Assembly (NCBI RefSeq): GCF_005889735.1
Contig: NZ_VCKY01000020.1
Location: forward strand, 1 to 64,000
Direction: 5' to 3'
Source of the DNA: Nonomuraea turkmeniaca
Lineage (GTDB): Bacteria > Actinomycetota > Actinomycetes > Streptosporangiales > Streptosporangiaceae
DNA: 64,000 nt
The notes beneath the pieces were generated by a model. It searched no databases. It had not been told where the DNA came from and worked only from the letters and a program-made list of their open reading frames with translations. Below, one piece after another: positions 17,768 to 26,054 of this stretch (its first letter is position 1; each line of letters opens with the position of its first letter). A program made the position numbers and the translations under genes.

Positions 17768-18238
17768 TCAGGACCTGGCCCTCATGGCGGCCGTCTGGTC
17801 GTGGAGCATCTGGTTCACACGCGTGGCGAAGTCCAGCACCGTGGCGAGTTCGGCGTCGCTGTAGTGCTCGGTGACGGCGGTGTAGGCGGCGTTGACGCCG
17901 GAGAGCAGGGGTTCGAGGTCCCGGTACGGTCCTTCGCGTACCAACTCGACCGGCACCTGCCGCCGGTCCTGGCTGGAGCGCCGGCGGCGGGCGAATCCGG
18001 CCTTGTCGAGTCGGTCCACCACGGCGGTGATCGCGCCGCCCTTGGTCAGGCCCACCTGGGCGGCCAATGCGCCCGGGGTGAGCGGGCCTTCCTTGTCGAG
18101 GAGGGCCAGGCAGGCGACGTCCGTGATGTTGAGCCCGGTCCTGGCCGCGACCCCGGCGTGGAACAGGACCGACCGCATGGCCGTGAGCCGGCCCTGATCC
18201 ACGACGGCGGCGACGGTTGCCGTTCGCTCTGTTGACAC
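17768..18238 (-). CDS. MarR-family transcriptional regulator
   Basis: 156 residues. Helix-turn-helix LTPGALAAQVGLTKGGAITAVVDRLDKAGF is followed by the wing RRRRSSQDRRQVPVEL, the standard MarR layout between N- and C-terminal dimerisation helices. The start is GTG at 18238 preceded by GGAGGCG. It is divergent from an MFS exporter with a 75-base shared promoter that contains a clean palindrome (18260-18276), so it most likely represses the exporter until a ligand, perhaps a drug, is bound. Confidence 0.9.
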   Translation of the reverse strand: MSTERTATVAAVVDQGRLTAMRSVLFHAGVAARTGLNITDVACLALLDKEGPLTPGALAAQVGLTKGGAITAVVDRLDKAGFARRRRSSQDRRQVPVELVREGPYRDLEPLLSGVNAAYTAVTEHYSDAELATVLDFATRVNQMLHDQTAAMRARS

Positions 18239-18259
18239 TTGTGACGCCTCCTTCCTAAT

Positions 18260-18276
18260 CTCTCTAAAATAGAGAG
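18260..18276. promoter_or_regulatory. MarR operator in the divergent promoter
   Basis: CTCTCTA-AAA-TAGAGAG is a perfect 7-bp dyad with a 3-base spacer, placed between the MarR gene and the exporter gene so that one bound dimer could block both promoters. Confidence 0.7.
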
Positions 18277-18313
18277 ACTCTAAATTCGTGACACTAGTCT
18301 AAGGGAAGCAGGC

Positions 18314-19672
18314 ATGACCGGGAACAAACGCTGGCTCGCGCTTGCCGTGGTGCTCACGGCGGCGTTCATGGACAACGTCGACGCGACGATCGTCAGCGTC
18401 GCCCTGCCGCGCATCCAGCGCGAGCTCGGCGCGGACGCGACGGCGGCGCAGTGGATTCTGGCCGGATATGCGCTGACGTTCGCCCTGCTGCTCATCACCG
18501 GCGGCAGGCTGGGCGACATCGCTGGCCGCAAACGCGTGTTCTTAGCCGGCGTGGCAGGGTTCACCCTCGCCTCCATCGTGGCGGGCACAGCCCAGACGCC
18601 GGGTGTGCTCGTGGCCGCCTGCCTGGGCCAGGGCGCGATGGCGGCCCTGATGGTGCCACAGGTGATGTCGGTGATCGTGGCGCTGTTCCGGCCGGAGGAA
18701 CGAGCGCTGCCATTCTCGCTGATGGGCGCGGTGCTGAGCGCGGGCAGCGTCTGCGGGCCGTTGCTGGGCGGGCTCCTGACCGAGTACGACCTGGCGGGGC
18801 TGAGCTGGCGGGCCGTCTTCCTGCTGAACGTGCCGATCGGGCTGGCGACGTTCGCCGCGGCCGCCAGGTTCATGCCCGAGACCCGCTCGGCCGCCCCGCT
18901 CAGGCTCGACCTCGCGGGCGTGGCCCTGGCGGCGCTCGCGGCACTGGGCATCATGTATCCGCTCCTCCAGCGCGCCGGGTACGCGTGGATGGTTCTCGGC
19001 GTGGTGATGGCGTTCGCGTTCGCCGCCCAGCAGCGGCGCAGGGGGCAAGGGCGGGCGCTGGTGCCGCCGGAGCTGTTCGGCCGGCGGTCGTTCACCATGG
19101 GCGTGGTGGTGGTGCTGCTGGTCTTCTCCGGCGTCACCTCGTTCTTCTTCGTGCTCTCCTACCACCTGCAATTGGATCTCGGCTGGTCGCCGCTGGACAT
19201 CGCGCTGGTGATGCTGGCTTGGCCTGCGGGAATCACCGCGACCAGCCACCTCGCGCTGCGGCGCGGCGTGGCATGGGGGCGCTCGCTCATCGGGACGGGC
19301 GCGGCCGCCATGGGCGTCGGCATGCTGCTGATGCTCCTTTTCGCCCAGGCACAGGAGCTGACCTGGGCTCATGTGGTGGCGGCCGAGCTGGTCATGGGGC
19401 TGGGCATGGGCATGTGCGTGCCGGTCCTCACCACCGTGGCGCTGGGCGACGTGCCCGCCGACGACGCGGGTGCGGGAGCCGGCGTGGTGAACACCGGCAT
19501 CCAGCTCGGCACCGCGCTGGGCGTCGCGATCGTTGGAGGGCTCTACTTCACCGCCGGGACCGCGGCACTGTGGTACAACGTCGCAGTCTTCGCGCTGGCC
19601 GCGCTGCTGAGCCCGCTGCTCAGCAGCGCCCCGCGAGCCGCAAAGGCCGTGGAGAGCGCGGCGCGCCCCTGA
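18314..19672 (+). CDS. MFS multidrug exporter, DHA2 (EmrB/QacA) type
   Basis: 452 residues with about 13-14 membrane helices. Motif C-like AGSVCGPLLGGLLTEY and the early motif A region TGGRLGDIAGRKRVF identify a drug:H+ antiporter; TFAAAARFMPETRS marks the mid-protein loop. It opens MTGNKRWLALAVVLTAAFMD, with DNVDATIVSVALPRIQRELG in helix 1, typical of DHA2 proteins. Its partner is the divergent MarR gene. The exported compound cannot be read from the sequence. Confidence 0.9.
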   Translation: MTGNKRWLALAVVLTAAFMDNVDATIVSVALPRIQRELGADATAAQWILAGYALTFALLLITGGRLGDIAGRKRVFLAGVAGFTLASIVAGTAQTPGVLVAACLGQGAMAALMVPQVMSVIVALFRPEERALPFSLMGAVLSAGSVCGPLLGGLLTEYDLAGLSWRAVFLLNVPIGLATFAAAARFMPETRSAAPLRLDLAGVALAALAALGIMYPLLQRAGYAWMVLGVVMAFAFAAQQRRRGQGRALVPPELFGRRSFTMGVVVVLLVFSGVTSFFFVLSYHLQLDLGWSPLDIALVMLAWPAGITATSHLALRRGVAWGRSLIGTGAAAMGVGMLLMLLFAQAQELTWAHVVAAELVMGLGMGMCVPVLTTVALGDVPADDAGAGAGVVNTGIQLGTALGVAIVGGLYFTAGTAALWYNVAVFALAALLSPLLSSAPRAAKAVESAARP

Positions 19673-19808
19673 CACTCGCCGGTGTCAGGTGACATCCGGT
19701 CGGGCCATTGATCATGGCGTGGCCTCGTTACCTGGAACTCGCTGCTCACATTCCGTGACTCACAACCTCAACGGCAGGAGTCGGAGAGATTGAGGTGGCG
19801 TTTCTGGA

Positions 19809-19824
19809 TTGTTACCGGATACAA
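19809..19824. promoter_or_regulatory. candidate operator upstream of xylF
   Basis: TTGTTACCGGATACAA is an imperfect 16-bp palindrome (TTGT...CCGG...ACAA) about 100 bases before the xylF start, in the 254-base gap after the MFS gene. The ROK-family regulator encoded at the end of the operon is the natural candidate to bind it. Confidence 0.5.
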
Positions 19825-19926
19825 CAAACTCCCGGCCTCAACCCTCTTCCAAAGCGGTCGATCCCGGAATACGTTGCCGCAAACAACATTCATCCGGGCC
19901 CCTCCGGAAGAAAGGACCCTGCACCC

Positions 19927-21036
19927 ATGCGCAAGGGGATCCTCAGCCTGACCGCCGCGGCAGCCGCGCTCGCCCTCGGTCTCACCGCCTGCGGGGGCGA
20001 AAGCGGTCAGACCACGTCAACGTCGACCGCATCGGCCCCCGCGGCCAAAGCGGGGAAGATCGGCGTCATCCTGCCGGACAGCAAGTCGTCCGCCCGGTGG
20101 GAGACGGCGGACCGCAAGTACCTGCAAGAGGCGTTCACGGCCGCCGGCGTCCAGTACGACATTCAGAACGCCCAGAACGACAAGACGGCGTTCCAGACCA
20201 TCGCCGACCAGATGATCACGAACGGCGCCACCGTTCTGATGATCGTCAATCTGGACAGCGGCACCGGCAAGACGGTCATCGAGAAGGCCAAGTCCCAGGG
20301 TGTGCCGACGATCGACTACGACCGGCTGACGCTCGGCGGCGGCGCCGCCTACTACGTCAGCTTCGACAACACCAAGGTCGGCACGCTCCAGGGCGAAGGC
20401 CTGGTCAAGTGCCTGACCGACAAGAAGGCCGAGAAGCCGATCGTGGCGTACCTGAACGGTTCGCCGACGGACAACAACGCCACCCTGTTCAAGAGCGGCT
20501 ACGACGGGGTGCTCAAGCCGAAGTTCGACTCCGGCGACTACGTCAAGGGCCCCGAGCAGTCGGTGCCTGACTGGGACAACACGCAGGCCGGCACGCTGTT
20601 CGAGCAGATGCTGACCGAGCAGCCGAAGATCGCCGGCGTGCTGGCCGCCAACGACGGCCTGGGCAACGCCGCCATCACCGTGCTGAAGAAGAACAACCTC
20701 AACGGCAAGGTGCCGGTCACCGGCCAGGACGCCACCGTCCAGGGCCTGCAGAACATTCTCGCGGGTGACCAGTGCATGACTGTCTACAAGGCGGTCAAGA
20801 AGGAGGCCGACGCAGCGGCCAAGCTCGCGGTCGCGCTGGCCAAGGGGGAGAAGCCCACGGCCGCCTCGAGCGTCAAGGACCCGGAGACCGGTCAGGACGT
20901 GCCTTCCGAGCTCATGGACCCGCAGGCCATCTACTTCGACAACGTCAAGGACGTGGTGGCCGACGGTTACGTGACCAAGGAGGAACTGTGCACCGGTGAC
21001 TTCGCCGCGAAGTGCACCGAGGCCGGAATCCAATAG
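19927..21036 (+). CDS. xylF: xylose-type sugar ABC transporter substrate-binding lipoprotein
   Basis: 369 residues with a lipobox LGLTACGG at the end of the signal peptide. The periplasmic-binding fold begins IGVILPDSKSSARWETAD, and PTIDYDRLTLGGGAAYYVSF and GVLAANDGLGNAAITVLK match XylF-like proteins that bind D-xylose or related sugars. ATG 19927 follows GAAAGGA and opens directly into the signal peptide; an in-frame ATG 132 bases upstream would bury it and is rejected. First gene of xylFGH-ROK. Xylose is the usual ligand of this group, but another pentose or hexose cannot be excluded. Confidence 0.9.
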   Translation: MRKGILSLTAAAAALALGLTACGGESGQTTSTSTASAPAAKAGKIGVILPDSKSSARWETADRKYLQEAFTAAGVQYDIQNAQNDKTAFQTIADQMITNGATVLMIVNLDSGTGKTVIEKAKSQGVPTIDYDRLTLGGGAAYYVSFDNTKVGTLQGEGLVKCLTDKKAEKPIVAYLNGSPTDNNATLFKSGYDGVLKPKFDSGDYVKGPEQSVPDWDNTQAGTLFEQMLTEQPKIAGVLAANDGLGNAAITVLKKNNLNGKVPVTGQDATVQGLQNILAGDQCMTVYKAVKKEADAAAKLAVALAKGEKPTAASSVKDPETGQDVPSELMDPQAIYFDNVKDVVADGYVTKEELCTGDFAAKCTEAGIQ

Positions 21037-21082
21037 TCCATGGGGGGCACGGCCGCCGTCGTGCCCCCTTTGAGGGAGCCCC

Positions 21083-21847
21083 ATGACCCCCCTGCTTGAA
21101 GTGCGCGGGATCGACAAGAGCTTCGGTCCGGTGAAAGTCCTGCACAACGTCGAGCTCTCGGCGTACGCCGGCGAGGTCACAGCGCTCGTCGGCGACAATG
21201 GCGCGGGCAAGTCGACGCTGGTCAAGTGCATCGGCGGCATCTACCCGATCGACGCGGGCACGATCTTCTTCGACGGCGGCCCGGTCGCGATCCACACTCC
21301 CCGTGACGCGGGCGAGCTCGGGATCGAGATCGTCTATCAGGACCTGGCGCTGTGCGACAACCTCGACATCGTCCAGAACATGTTCCTCGGCAGGGAGCAC
21401 AAGAGGGGGCTCCTGCTGGACGAGGACACTATGGAGGAGCTGGCCGAGAAGACGCTCAGCGGCCTGTCCGTGCGTACGGTGAAGTCCATCCGGCAGCAGG
21501 TCTCCAGCCTGTCCGGCGGGCAGCGGCAGACCGTCGCCATCGCCAAGGCCGTGCTGTGGAACAGCAAGGTCGTCATCCTGGACGAGCCGACCGCGGCGCT
21601 GGGCGTCGCCCAGACCGCGCAGGTGCTCGAGTTGGTCCGCAGACTGGCCGACACCGGCCTGGCCGTCGTGCTCATCTCCCACAACATGAACGACGTGTTC
21701 GCCGTCTCCGACCGGATCGCGGCGCTCTACCTCGGCAGGATGGCCGCCCAGGTCAAGACCGCCGACGTGACGCACGCGCAGGTCGTCGAACTGATCACCG
21801 CGGGCCGCAGCGGCGATCTCGGCCTCAAGAACGGGGTCACGCCATGA
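21083..21847 (+). CDS. xylG: sugar ABC transporter ATPase
   Basis: 254 residues, a single ATPase domain of the short type used by actinobacterial xylose importers rather than the tandem version of E. coli XylG. Walker A GDNGAGKSTL, signature LSGGQRQTVAIAKA, Walker B VVILDEPTAALGV and H-loop LISHNMNDV are intact. It follows xylF by 46 bases and overlaps xylH by ATGA, so the two membrane-associated parts are co-translated. Confidence 0.92.
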   Translation: MTPLLEVRGIDKSFGPVKVLHNVELSAYAGEVTALVGDNGAGKSTLVKCIGGIYPIDAGTIFFDGGPVAIHTPRDAGELGIEIVYQDLALCDNLDIVQNMFLGREHKRGLLLDEDTMEELAEKTLSGLSVRTVKSIRQQVSSLSGGQRQTVAIAKAVLWNSKVVILDEPTAALGVAQTAQVLELVRRLADTGLAVVLISHNMNDVFAVSDRIAALYLGRMAAQVKTADVTHAQVVELITAGRSGDLGLKNGVTP

Positions 21848-23106
21848 TCAAGGTCAAGGAACTCCCCGGCGAGGCCATCGTCACCGCGACGCAGGCCCCG
21901 TCGATCAAGAACAGCTTCCGCGCGTACGTCCAGCGGGTGCGCGGCGGCGACATGGGGGCGCTGCCCGCCGTGCTCGGCCTGGTCGTGCTCTGCGTGGTCT
22001 TCGCCGTCGCCCGCCCGTCCTTCGTGACCGCGGGCAACTTCGCCAACCTGTTCACCCAGGGTGCGGCCGTCACGCTCATCGCCATGGGCCTGGTGTTCGT
22101 GTTGCTGCTCGGCGAGATCGACCTGTCCGCCGGCTTCGCCAGCGGCGTGTGCGCGGCGGTGCTCGCCGTCACGCTCACCAGCATGGGCCTGCCGTGGTAC
22201 GTGTGCGCGCTGGCCGCCATCGTCACCGGCGTGATCATCGGGACCGTGCTCGGCACGCTGGTGGCCAAGGTGGGCATACCGTCGTTCGTCGTGACGCTGG
22301 CCGCGTTCCTCGCCTTCCAGGGCCTGGTCCTGGTGCTGGTCGACGAGGGCACGAACATCTCCATCCGGGACAGCGTGATCGTCGCGATCGCGAACAGGAA
22401 CCTGCCGCCGTGGCTCGGCTGGGCGCTGTACGCGGTGTGCGTGGCGGTGTTCGCGGTCGTGCAGCTGGTGCGGGCCAGGAAGCGGGCCAAGCGCGGGCTG
22501 GTGGCGGACCCGCTGTCGCTGATCGCCTTCCGCGTCGGCACGCTGGCGGTCCTGGCCGGGGCCGCGGTGTTCGTGCTCAACCTGGAGCGCAGCCGTAACC
22601 CTCTGCTGGTCTCGCTGACCGGCGTGCCGATCGTGGTCCCGCTCATCCTGGCGCTGCTGGTCGTCTGGACCGTGATCCTGCGGCGCACCGCGTTCGGCCG
22701 CCATCTCTATGCGGTCGGCGGGAACACCGAGGCCGCCCGCCGGGCGGGCATCCCGGTCGACCGGCTCAGGATCAGCGCGTTCGTGATCTGCTCCTCGATG
22801 GCCGCCATCGGCGGCATCGTGGCCGCGTCCCGTGCCAGCTCCGTCGACCCGAACACGGGCGGCAGCTCCGTCCTGCTGTACGCGGTGGGCGCGGCGGTCA
22901 TCGGCGGGACCAGCCTGTTCGGCGGGAAGGGCCGGGTGCTCGACGCCGTGCTCGGTGGCGCCGTGGTGGCCGTGATCGAGAACGGCATGGGTCTGATGGG
23001 GTACGGAGCAAGCGTGAAGTACCTGGTCACAGGGTCCGTCCTGCTCCTGGCCGCAGGCGTGGACGCCCTGGCTCGCAAGCGGGCGGCTGCCGCCGGGCTA
23101 AGGTGA
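21844..23106 (+). CDS. xylH: sugar ABC transporter permease
   Basis: 420 residues with about ten to eleven hydrophobic segments, of the RbsC/XylH permease family. The typical features are the LLLGEIDLSAGF segment, the VAKVGIPSFVVTLAAFLAF repeat, and GRHLYAVGGNTEAARRAGI followed by the cytoplasmic loop. ATG 21844 overlaps the xylG stop; a far longer in-frame extension into xylG is not used. Forms the membrane channel for the XylF-bound sugar. Confidence 0.92.
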   Translation: MIKVKELPGEAIVTATQAPSIKNSFRAYVQRVRGGDMGALPAVLGLVVLCVVFAVARPSFVTAGNFANLFTQGAAVTLIAMGLVFVLLLGEIDLSAGFASGVCAAVLAVTLTSMGLPWYVCALAAIVTGVIIGTVLGTLVAKVGIPSFVVTLAAFLAFQGLVLVLVDEGTNISIRDSVIVAIANRNLPPWLGWALYAVCVAVFAVVQLVRARKRAKRGLVADPLSLIAFRVGTLAVLAGAAVFVLNLERSRNPLLVSLTGVPIVVPLILALLVVWTVILRRTAFGRHLYAVGGNTEAARRAGIPVDRLRISAFVICSSMAAIGGIVAASRASSVDPNTGGSSVLLYAVGAAVIGGTSLFGGKGRVLDAVLGGAVVAVIENGMGLMGYGASVKYLVTGSVLLLAAGVDALARKRAAAAGLR

Positions 23107-24347
23107 TCGGCGACCAGCAGCCCTTGAAGGACCCCCAGACGATGCGTGCCGGCCCGTCGCAAGAGGACATCAGGCGCCACAACCTCGGCGCGCTGCTTCG
23201 TCACGTCCACCTCGGCGGGCCGACCTCGCGCGCGGAGCTGACCTCCAAGATGGGGCTCAACCGCAGCACGATCATGGCGCTGACCTCCGATCTCACCGCC
23301 GCCGGGCTGGTGCGCGAGGAGTTGCCCCGCGAGACGGGCCGCGCCGGCCGGCCCTCGCTCGTGGTGCGGCCGGAGTCGGCGCGCGTGTACGTGTTCGCCT
23401 TCGATGTGAGCCCCGACCGGATCGCCGTCGCCCGGGTCGGTCTCGGCGGGGTCATATTGGACCGCCGGGAGACCGTGCGCCGGCGGGGCGTGTTCGTGCT
23501 GGAGGAGCTGACCGGCGCGCTGGCCGGGTTCGCGCGCCAGATGCGCCGCAAGACCAGGGACGACACGGTCTGCGTCGGCGCGGCGGCGGCCGTGTCGGGC
23601 GGCGTGCGCAAGGCCGACGGCGTGGTCACGTTCGGGCCCAATCTGAAGGCCGAGGAGGCGCCGTTCGGCGAGGAGCTGGGCCGCAAGCTGGGACTGGGGC
23701 TGCCGGTCAGCGTGGGCAACGACGCCAACCTGGCCGCTCTGGCCGAGCACAGCCGCGGCGTCGGCGTCGCCGTCCGCGACCTCATCTACCTCCACGGCGA
23801 CGTGGGGATCGGCGGCGGGATCATCGCGGGCGGGCACCTGCTCGGCGGCCACGACGGCTACGGCGGCGAGGTCGGCCACATGGTCGTCAACCCTGACGGC
23901 CGGGCCTGCGGGTGCGGCTCGCACGGCTGCCTGGAGGCCGAGGTGGGGGAGCGGGCCCTGCTGGAGGCGGCCGGCCGGTTCGGAGCCGGGCCGCAGGGGC
24001 GCGACGCGGTGCGGGCCGTGGTCGAGGCCGCCGACCGGGGGGACATCGTCGCGCAGGAGGCCCTCAGCCGGGTCGGCGACCGGCTGGGGCTGGGCGTGGC
24101 GAATCTGGTGAACATCTTCAACCCGGAGATGGTGATCTTCGGGGGGATGTTGCGTGAGGTCTATCTCGGGTCGGCGGCGCAGGTGCGCACGCAGCTGGCC
24201 CTGCACGCCATGGGGCCGCAGCGGGAGCGGCTGCGGTTGCGCACGTCGGCGCTGGGGGACGCGGCGACGCTGGTCGGCGCGGCCGAGCTGGCCTTCGCCC
24301 ACGTCCTCGCCGACCCCCTGGAAGTCCTGGCCCGCGCCAACACCTGA
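23103..24347 (+). CDS. ROK-family transcriptional repressor of the xyl operon
   Basis: 414 residues. An N-terminal MarR-like helix-turn-helix (GPTSRAELTSKMGLNRSTIM) is followed by a ROK sugar-kinase-like domain. The zinc site GRACGCGSHGCLEAE has the three cysteines expected, and GNDANLAALAEHSRG and GDVGIGGGIIAGG line the sugar/ATP pocket. The GTG at 23103 overlaps the xylH stop (GTGA). ROK regulators next to xylFGH are known in Streptomyces, where the orthologue (Rok7B7) also influences carbon control and secondary metabolism. Regulation of its own operon through 19809-19824 is inferred. Confidence 0.9.
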   Translation: MIGDQQPLKDPQTMRAGPSQEDIRRHNLGALLRHVHLGGPTSRAELTSKMGLNRSTIMALTSDLTAAGLVREELPRETGRAGRPSLVVRPESARVYVFAFDVSPDRIAVARVGLGGVILDRRETVRRRGVFVLEELTGALAGFARQMRRKTRDDTVCVGAAAAVSGGVRKADGVVTFGPNLKAEEAPFGEELGRKLGLGLPVSVGNDANLAALAEHSRGVGVAVRDLIYLHGDVGIGGGIIAGGHLLGGHDGYGGEVGHMVVNPDGRACGCGSHGCLEAEVGERALLEAAGRFGAGPQGRDAVRAVVEAADRGDIVAQEALSRVGDRLGLGVANLVNIFNPEMVIFGGMLREVYLGSAAQVRTQLALHAMGPQRERLRLRTSALGDAATLVGAAELAFAHVLADPLEVLARANT

Positions 24348-24399
24348 CCCCGCCCGTCCCGCTCAGGACCCAACGCCGGCCGTCCCGTTTCCAGGACCG

Positions 24400-25149
24400 T
24401 TAGGTGACCTTGGTCTTGGTAGCCGTCCACGTGTTGCAGAACCCCGTGGCCCCGCCCCGGTAACCACGGTCCTGCCAGAACGCCAGATTCTTCGGCTTGC
24501 CGTGGATCTCGCTCTCCTCCGCCCGCCGCACGGCGTCGATCCAATCCTCCCACTCGATCCCGGGCTTGATCGACTCGAGCGCCGCGTTGTAGAAGACCCC
24601 GGCGAAGCACTCCGCCTGCATCTCCAGCCGATGGCTGAGGAGAGTGCGCGCGCTGCTCGACGCCGGCCAGTACAACGCGCTCTGCGCGTCCAGCACGCCG
24701 GTGAGCTGCTGCACGTGGTGCCCCCATTCGTGGGCGACGGAGTGCGCCATGTTCATCCTGAAGGGATCCCGCAGGTCCTGCTTCATGATGCGGATGACGA
24801 TCGTGCGCTGCTCCGGGCAGTAGTGCGCGCCGCTGCTGGTGATCTTCCCGCAGACGGAGTCGGACCCTGTCGTGATCGTCACCTGGGGCGGGCTGTACGC
24901 CAGCCCGGCGGCCGCGAACCGGCCGGCCCAGAACCGGTCGGCGCACCGGGCCATCGCCCGGTGGAAGGACCTCAGCGAGGCGACGACGCCCTCCCGGATC
25001 GCGGGGACCACGCACGTCAGGAGGGGCTGGTCACCGCCCATCACGTCGGACAACCCCGTCTGGGGGGTGCTCGGCGCCGCCCGGGCGGGACCCGATAACA
25101 GGAGACCCGCGGCCGCGCACGTAGCTGCCGCTACGAGAAGAGTGCGCAC
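24400..25149 (-). CDS. secreted neutral zinc metallopeptidase
   Basis: 249 residues with a signal peptide (MRTLLVAAATCAAAGLLLSG, cleavage near ARA-AP). The zinc motif is HEWGHH inside SVAHEWGHHVQQLTG; the third ligand lies in RLEMQAECFAG. The terminal block IHGKPKNLAFWQDRGYRGG followed by GFCNTW is shared with the relatives at 15.0, 25.2 and 26.1 kb. CGK and YC cysteines in the middle recur in two of the relatives. The family is poorly characterised; extracellular protein cleavage is expected, substrate unknown. Its 3' end faces the ROK gene. Confidence 0.85.
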   Translation of the reverse strand: MRTLLVAAATCAAAGLLLSGPARAAPSTPQTGLSDVMGGDQPLLTCVVPAIREGVVASLRSFHRAMARCADRFWAGRFAAAGLAYSPPQVTITTGSDSVCGKITSSGAHYCPEQRTIVIRIMKQDLRDPFRMNMAHSVAHEWGHHVQQLTGVLDAQSALYWPASSSARTLLSHRLEMQAECFAGVFYNAALESIKPGIEWEDWIDAVRRAEESEIHGKPKNLAFWQDRGYRGGATGFCNTWTATKTKVT

Positions 25150-25185
25150 GACCGCGGATCATAGATCAATATGTCGGGATTTGTC

Positions 25186-25998
25186 CTAGAGTACCTGCGA
25201 CTTCGGCGCCTTCCAGGTGTTGCAGCCGCCCGGGGACTCGGTGTCGAAGCCGCGCTTCAGCCAGCGCCCCACAGTGGCGGGCTTGCCGTGCGTCTTGGAG
25301 CCCCAGTCCTCCACCTATATCCCGAGGGCACCCAGGCCGCCGCCGCTGCCGCCGCCCTTGACGATGTAGTCGAACTCGGTCTGCCGGCGGCCGAGGGAGT
25401 GCCACACGTCGCCGATGAACGCCCCACTCAGGCACTCGGCCTGCAGCTCCAGGCGGCGCATCTCGTCGAGTACCTTGGCCTCGTTCTTGCCGTTGTAGCG
25501 CGTCTGGGCCTTGAGCATGCCCGTGAGCTGCTGGATGTGGTGGCCGTACTCGTGGGCGACGGTCACCAGCAGGAGCATGTCCGCCTGCTCCTCGACAAGG
25601 GCCGGCTGGACCAGGAGGCTGATCTTCTTGTTGATCGAGCAGTACACCGCCAGCGCGCCCCAGGGGTACTTGCCACAGCCTGTCGCCGCGCCGACCTTGG
25701 TGACCACCTGGAAGGAGGGCTTGCTGAAGGCGAAGCCGGCCTTCTTGATCTTCGGTTCCCAAGCGGTGTTGAGGCAGTCGAGCACGACGTCCATATAGCC
25801 CTTGACCTCTTCCGCGCTCCCGGTCAGGACCTTCGGCTCTTCACAGGTCTCGAGCCCCAGCTCGCCGGTCTTGTAGATCGGGTTCTTGGCCAGGACCGGC
25901 TTGTACGCCGGAGCGGAGACGGCAGCCGCAGGGGCCGTGCCGGCGAACAGGACGCTCGCCAGGGCGCCCGCCATGAGCGCCAATCGGGGGATACGCAT
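25186..25998 (-). pseudogene. secreted zinc metallopeptidase interrupted by an in-frame amber codon
   Basis: Starts at ATG 25998 with a signal peptide (MRIPRLALMAGALASVLFAG). The catalytic part is intact: VTVAHEYGHHIQQLTGMLKA and MRRLELQAECLSGAFIGDVW. Translation stops at TAG (25315-25317) after 227 residues, yet the same frame continues for 42 more codons, VEDWGSKTHGKPATVGRWLK and then GGCNTW, exactly the C-terminal block of its three relatives, ending at TAG 25186. The stop aligns with a glutamate in the 24.4-kb relative (GIEWEDW versus GI-stop-VEDW), so one G-to-T change in GAG explains it. The truncated protein would lose the conserved terminal cysteine. Confidence 0.85.
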
Positions 25999-26054
25999 GG
26001 GAACGCACCCTAGTAAAGAGGGGGTTCCAGGTAAAGGAAGATTAAAGCGTGGCG

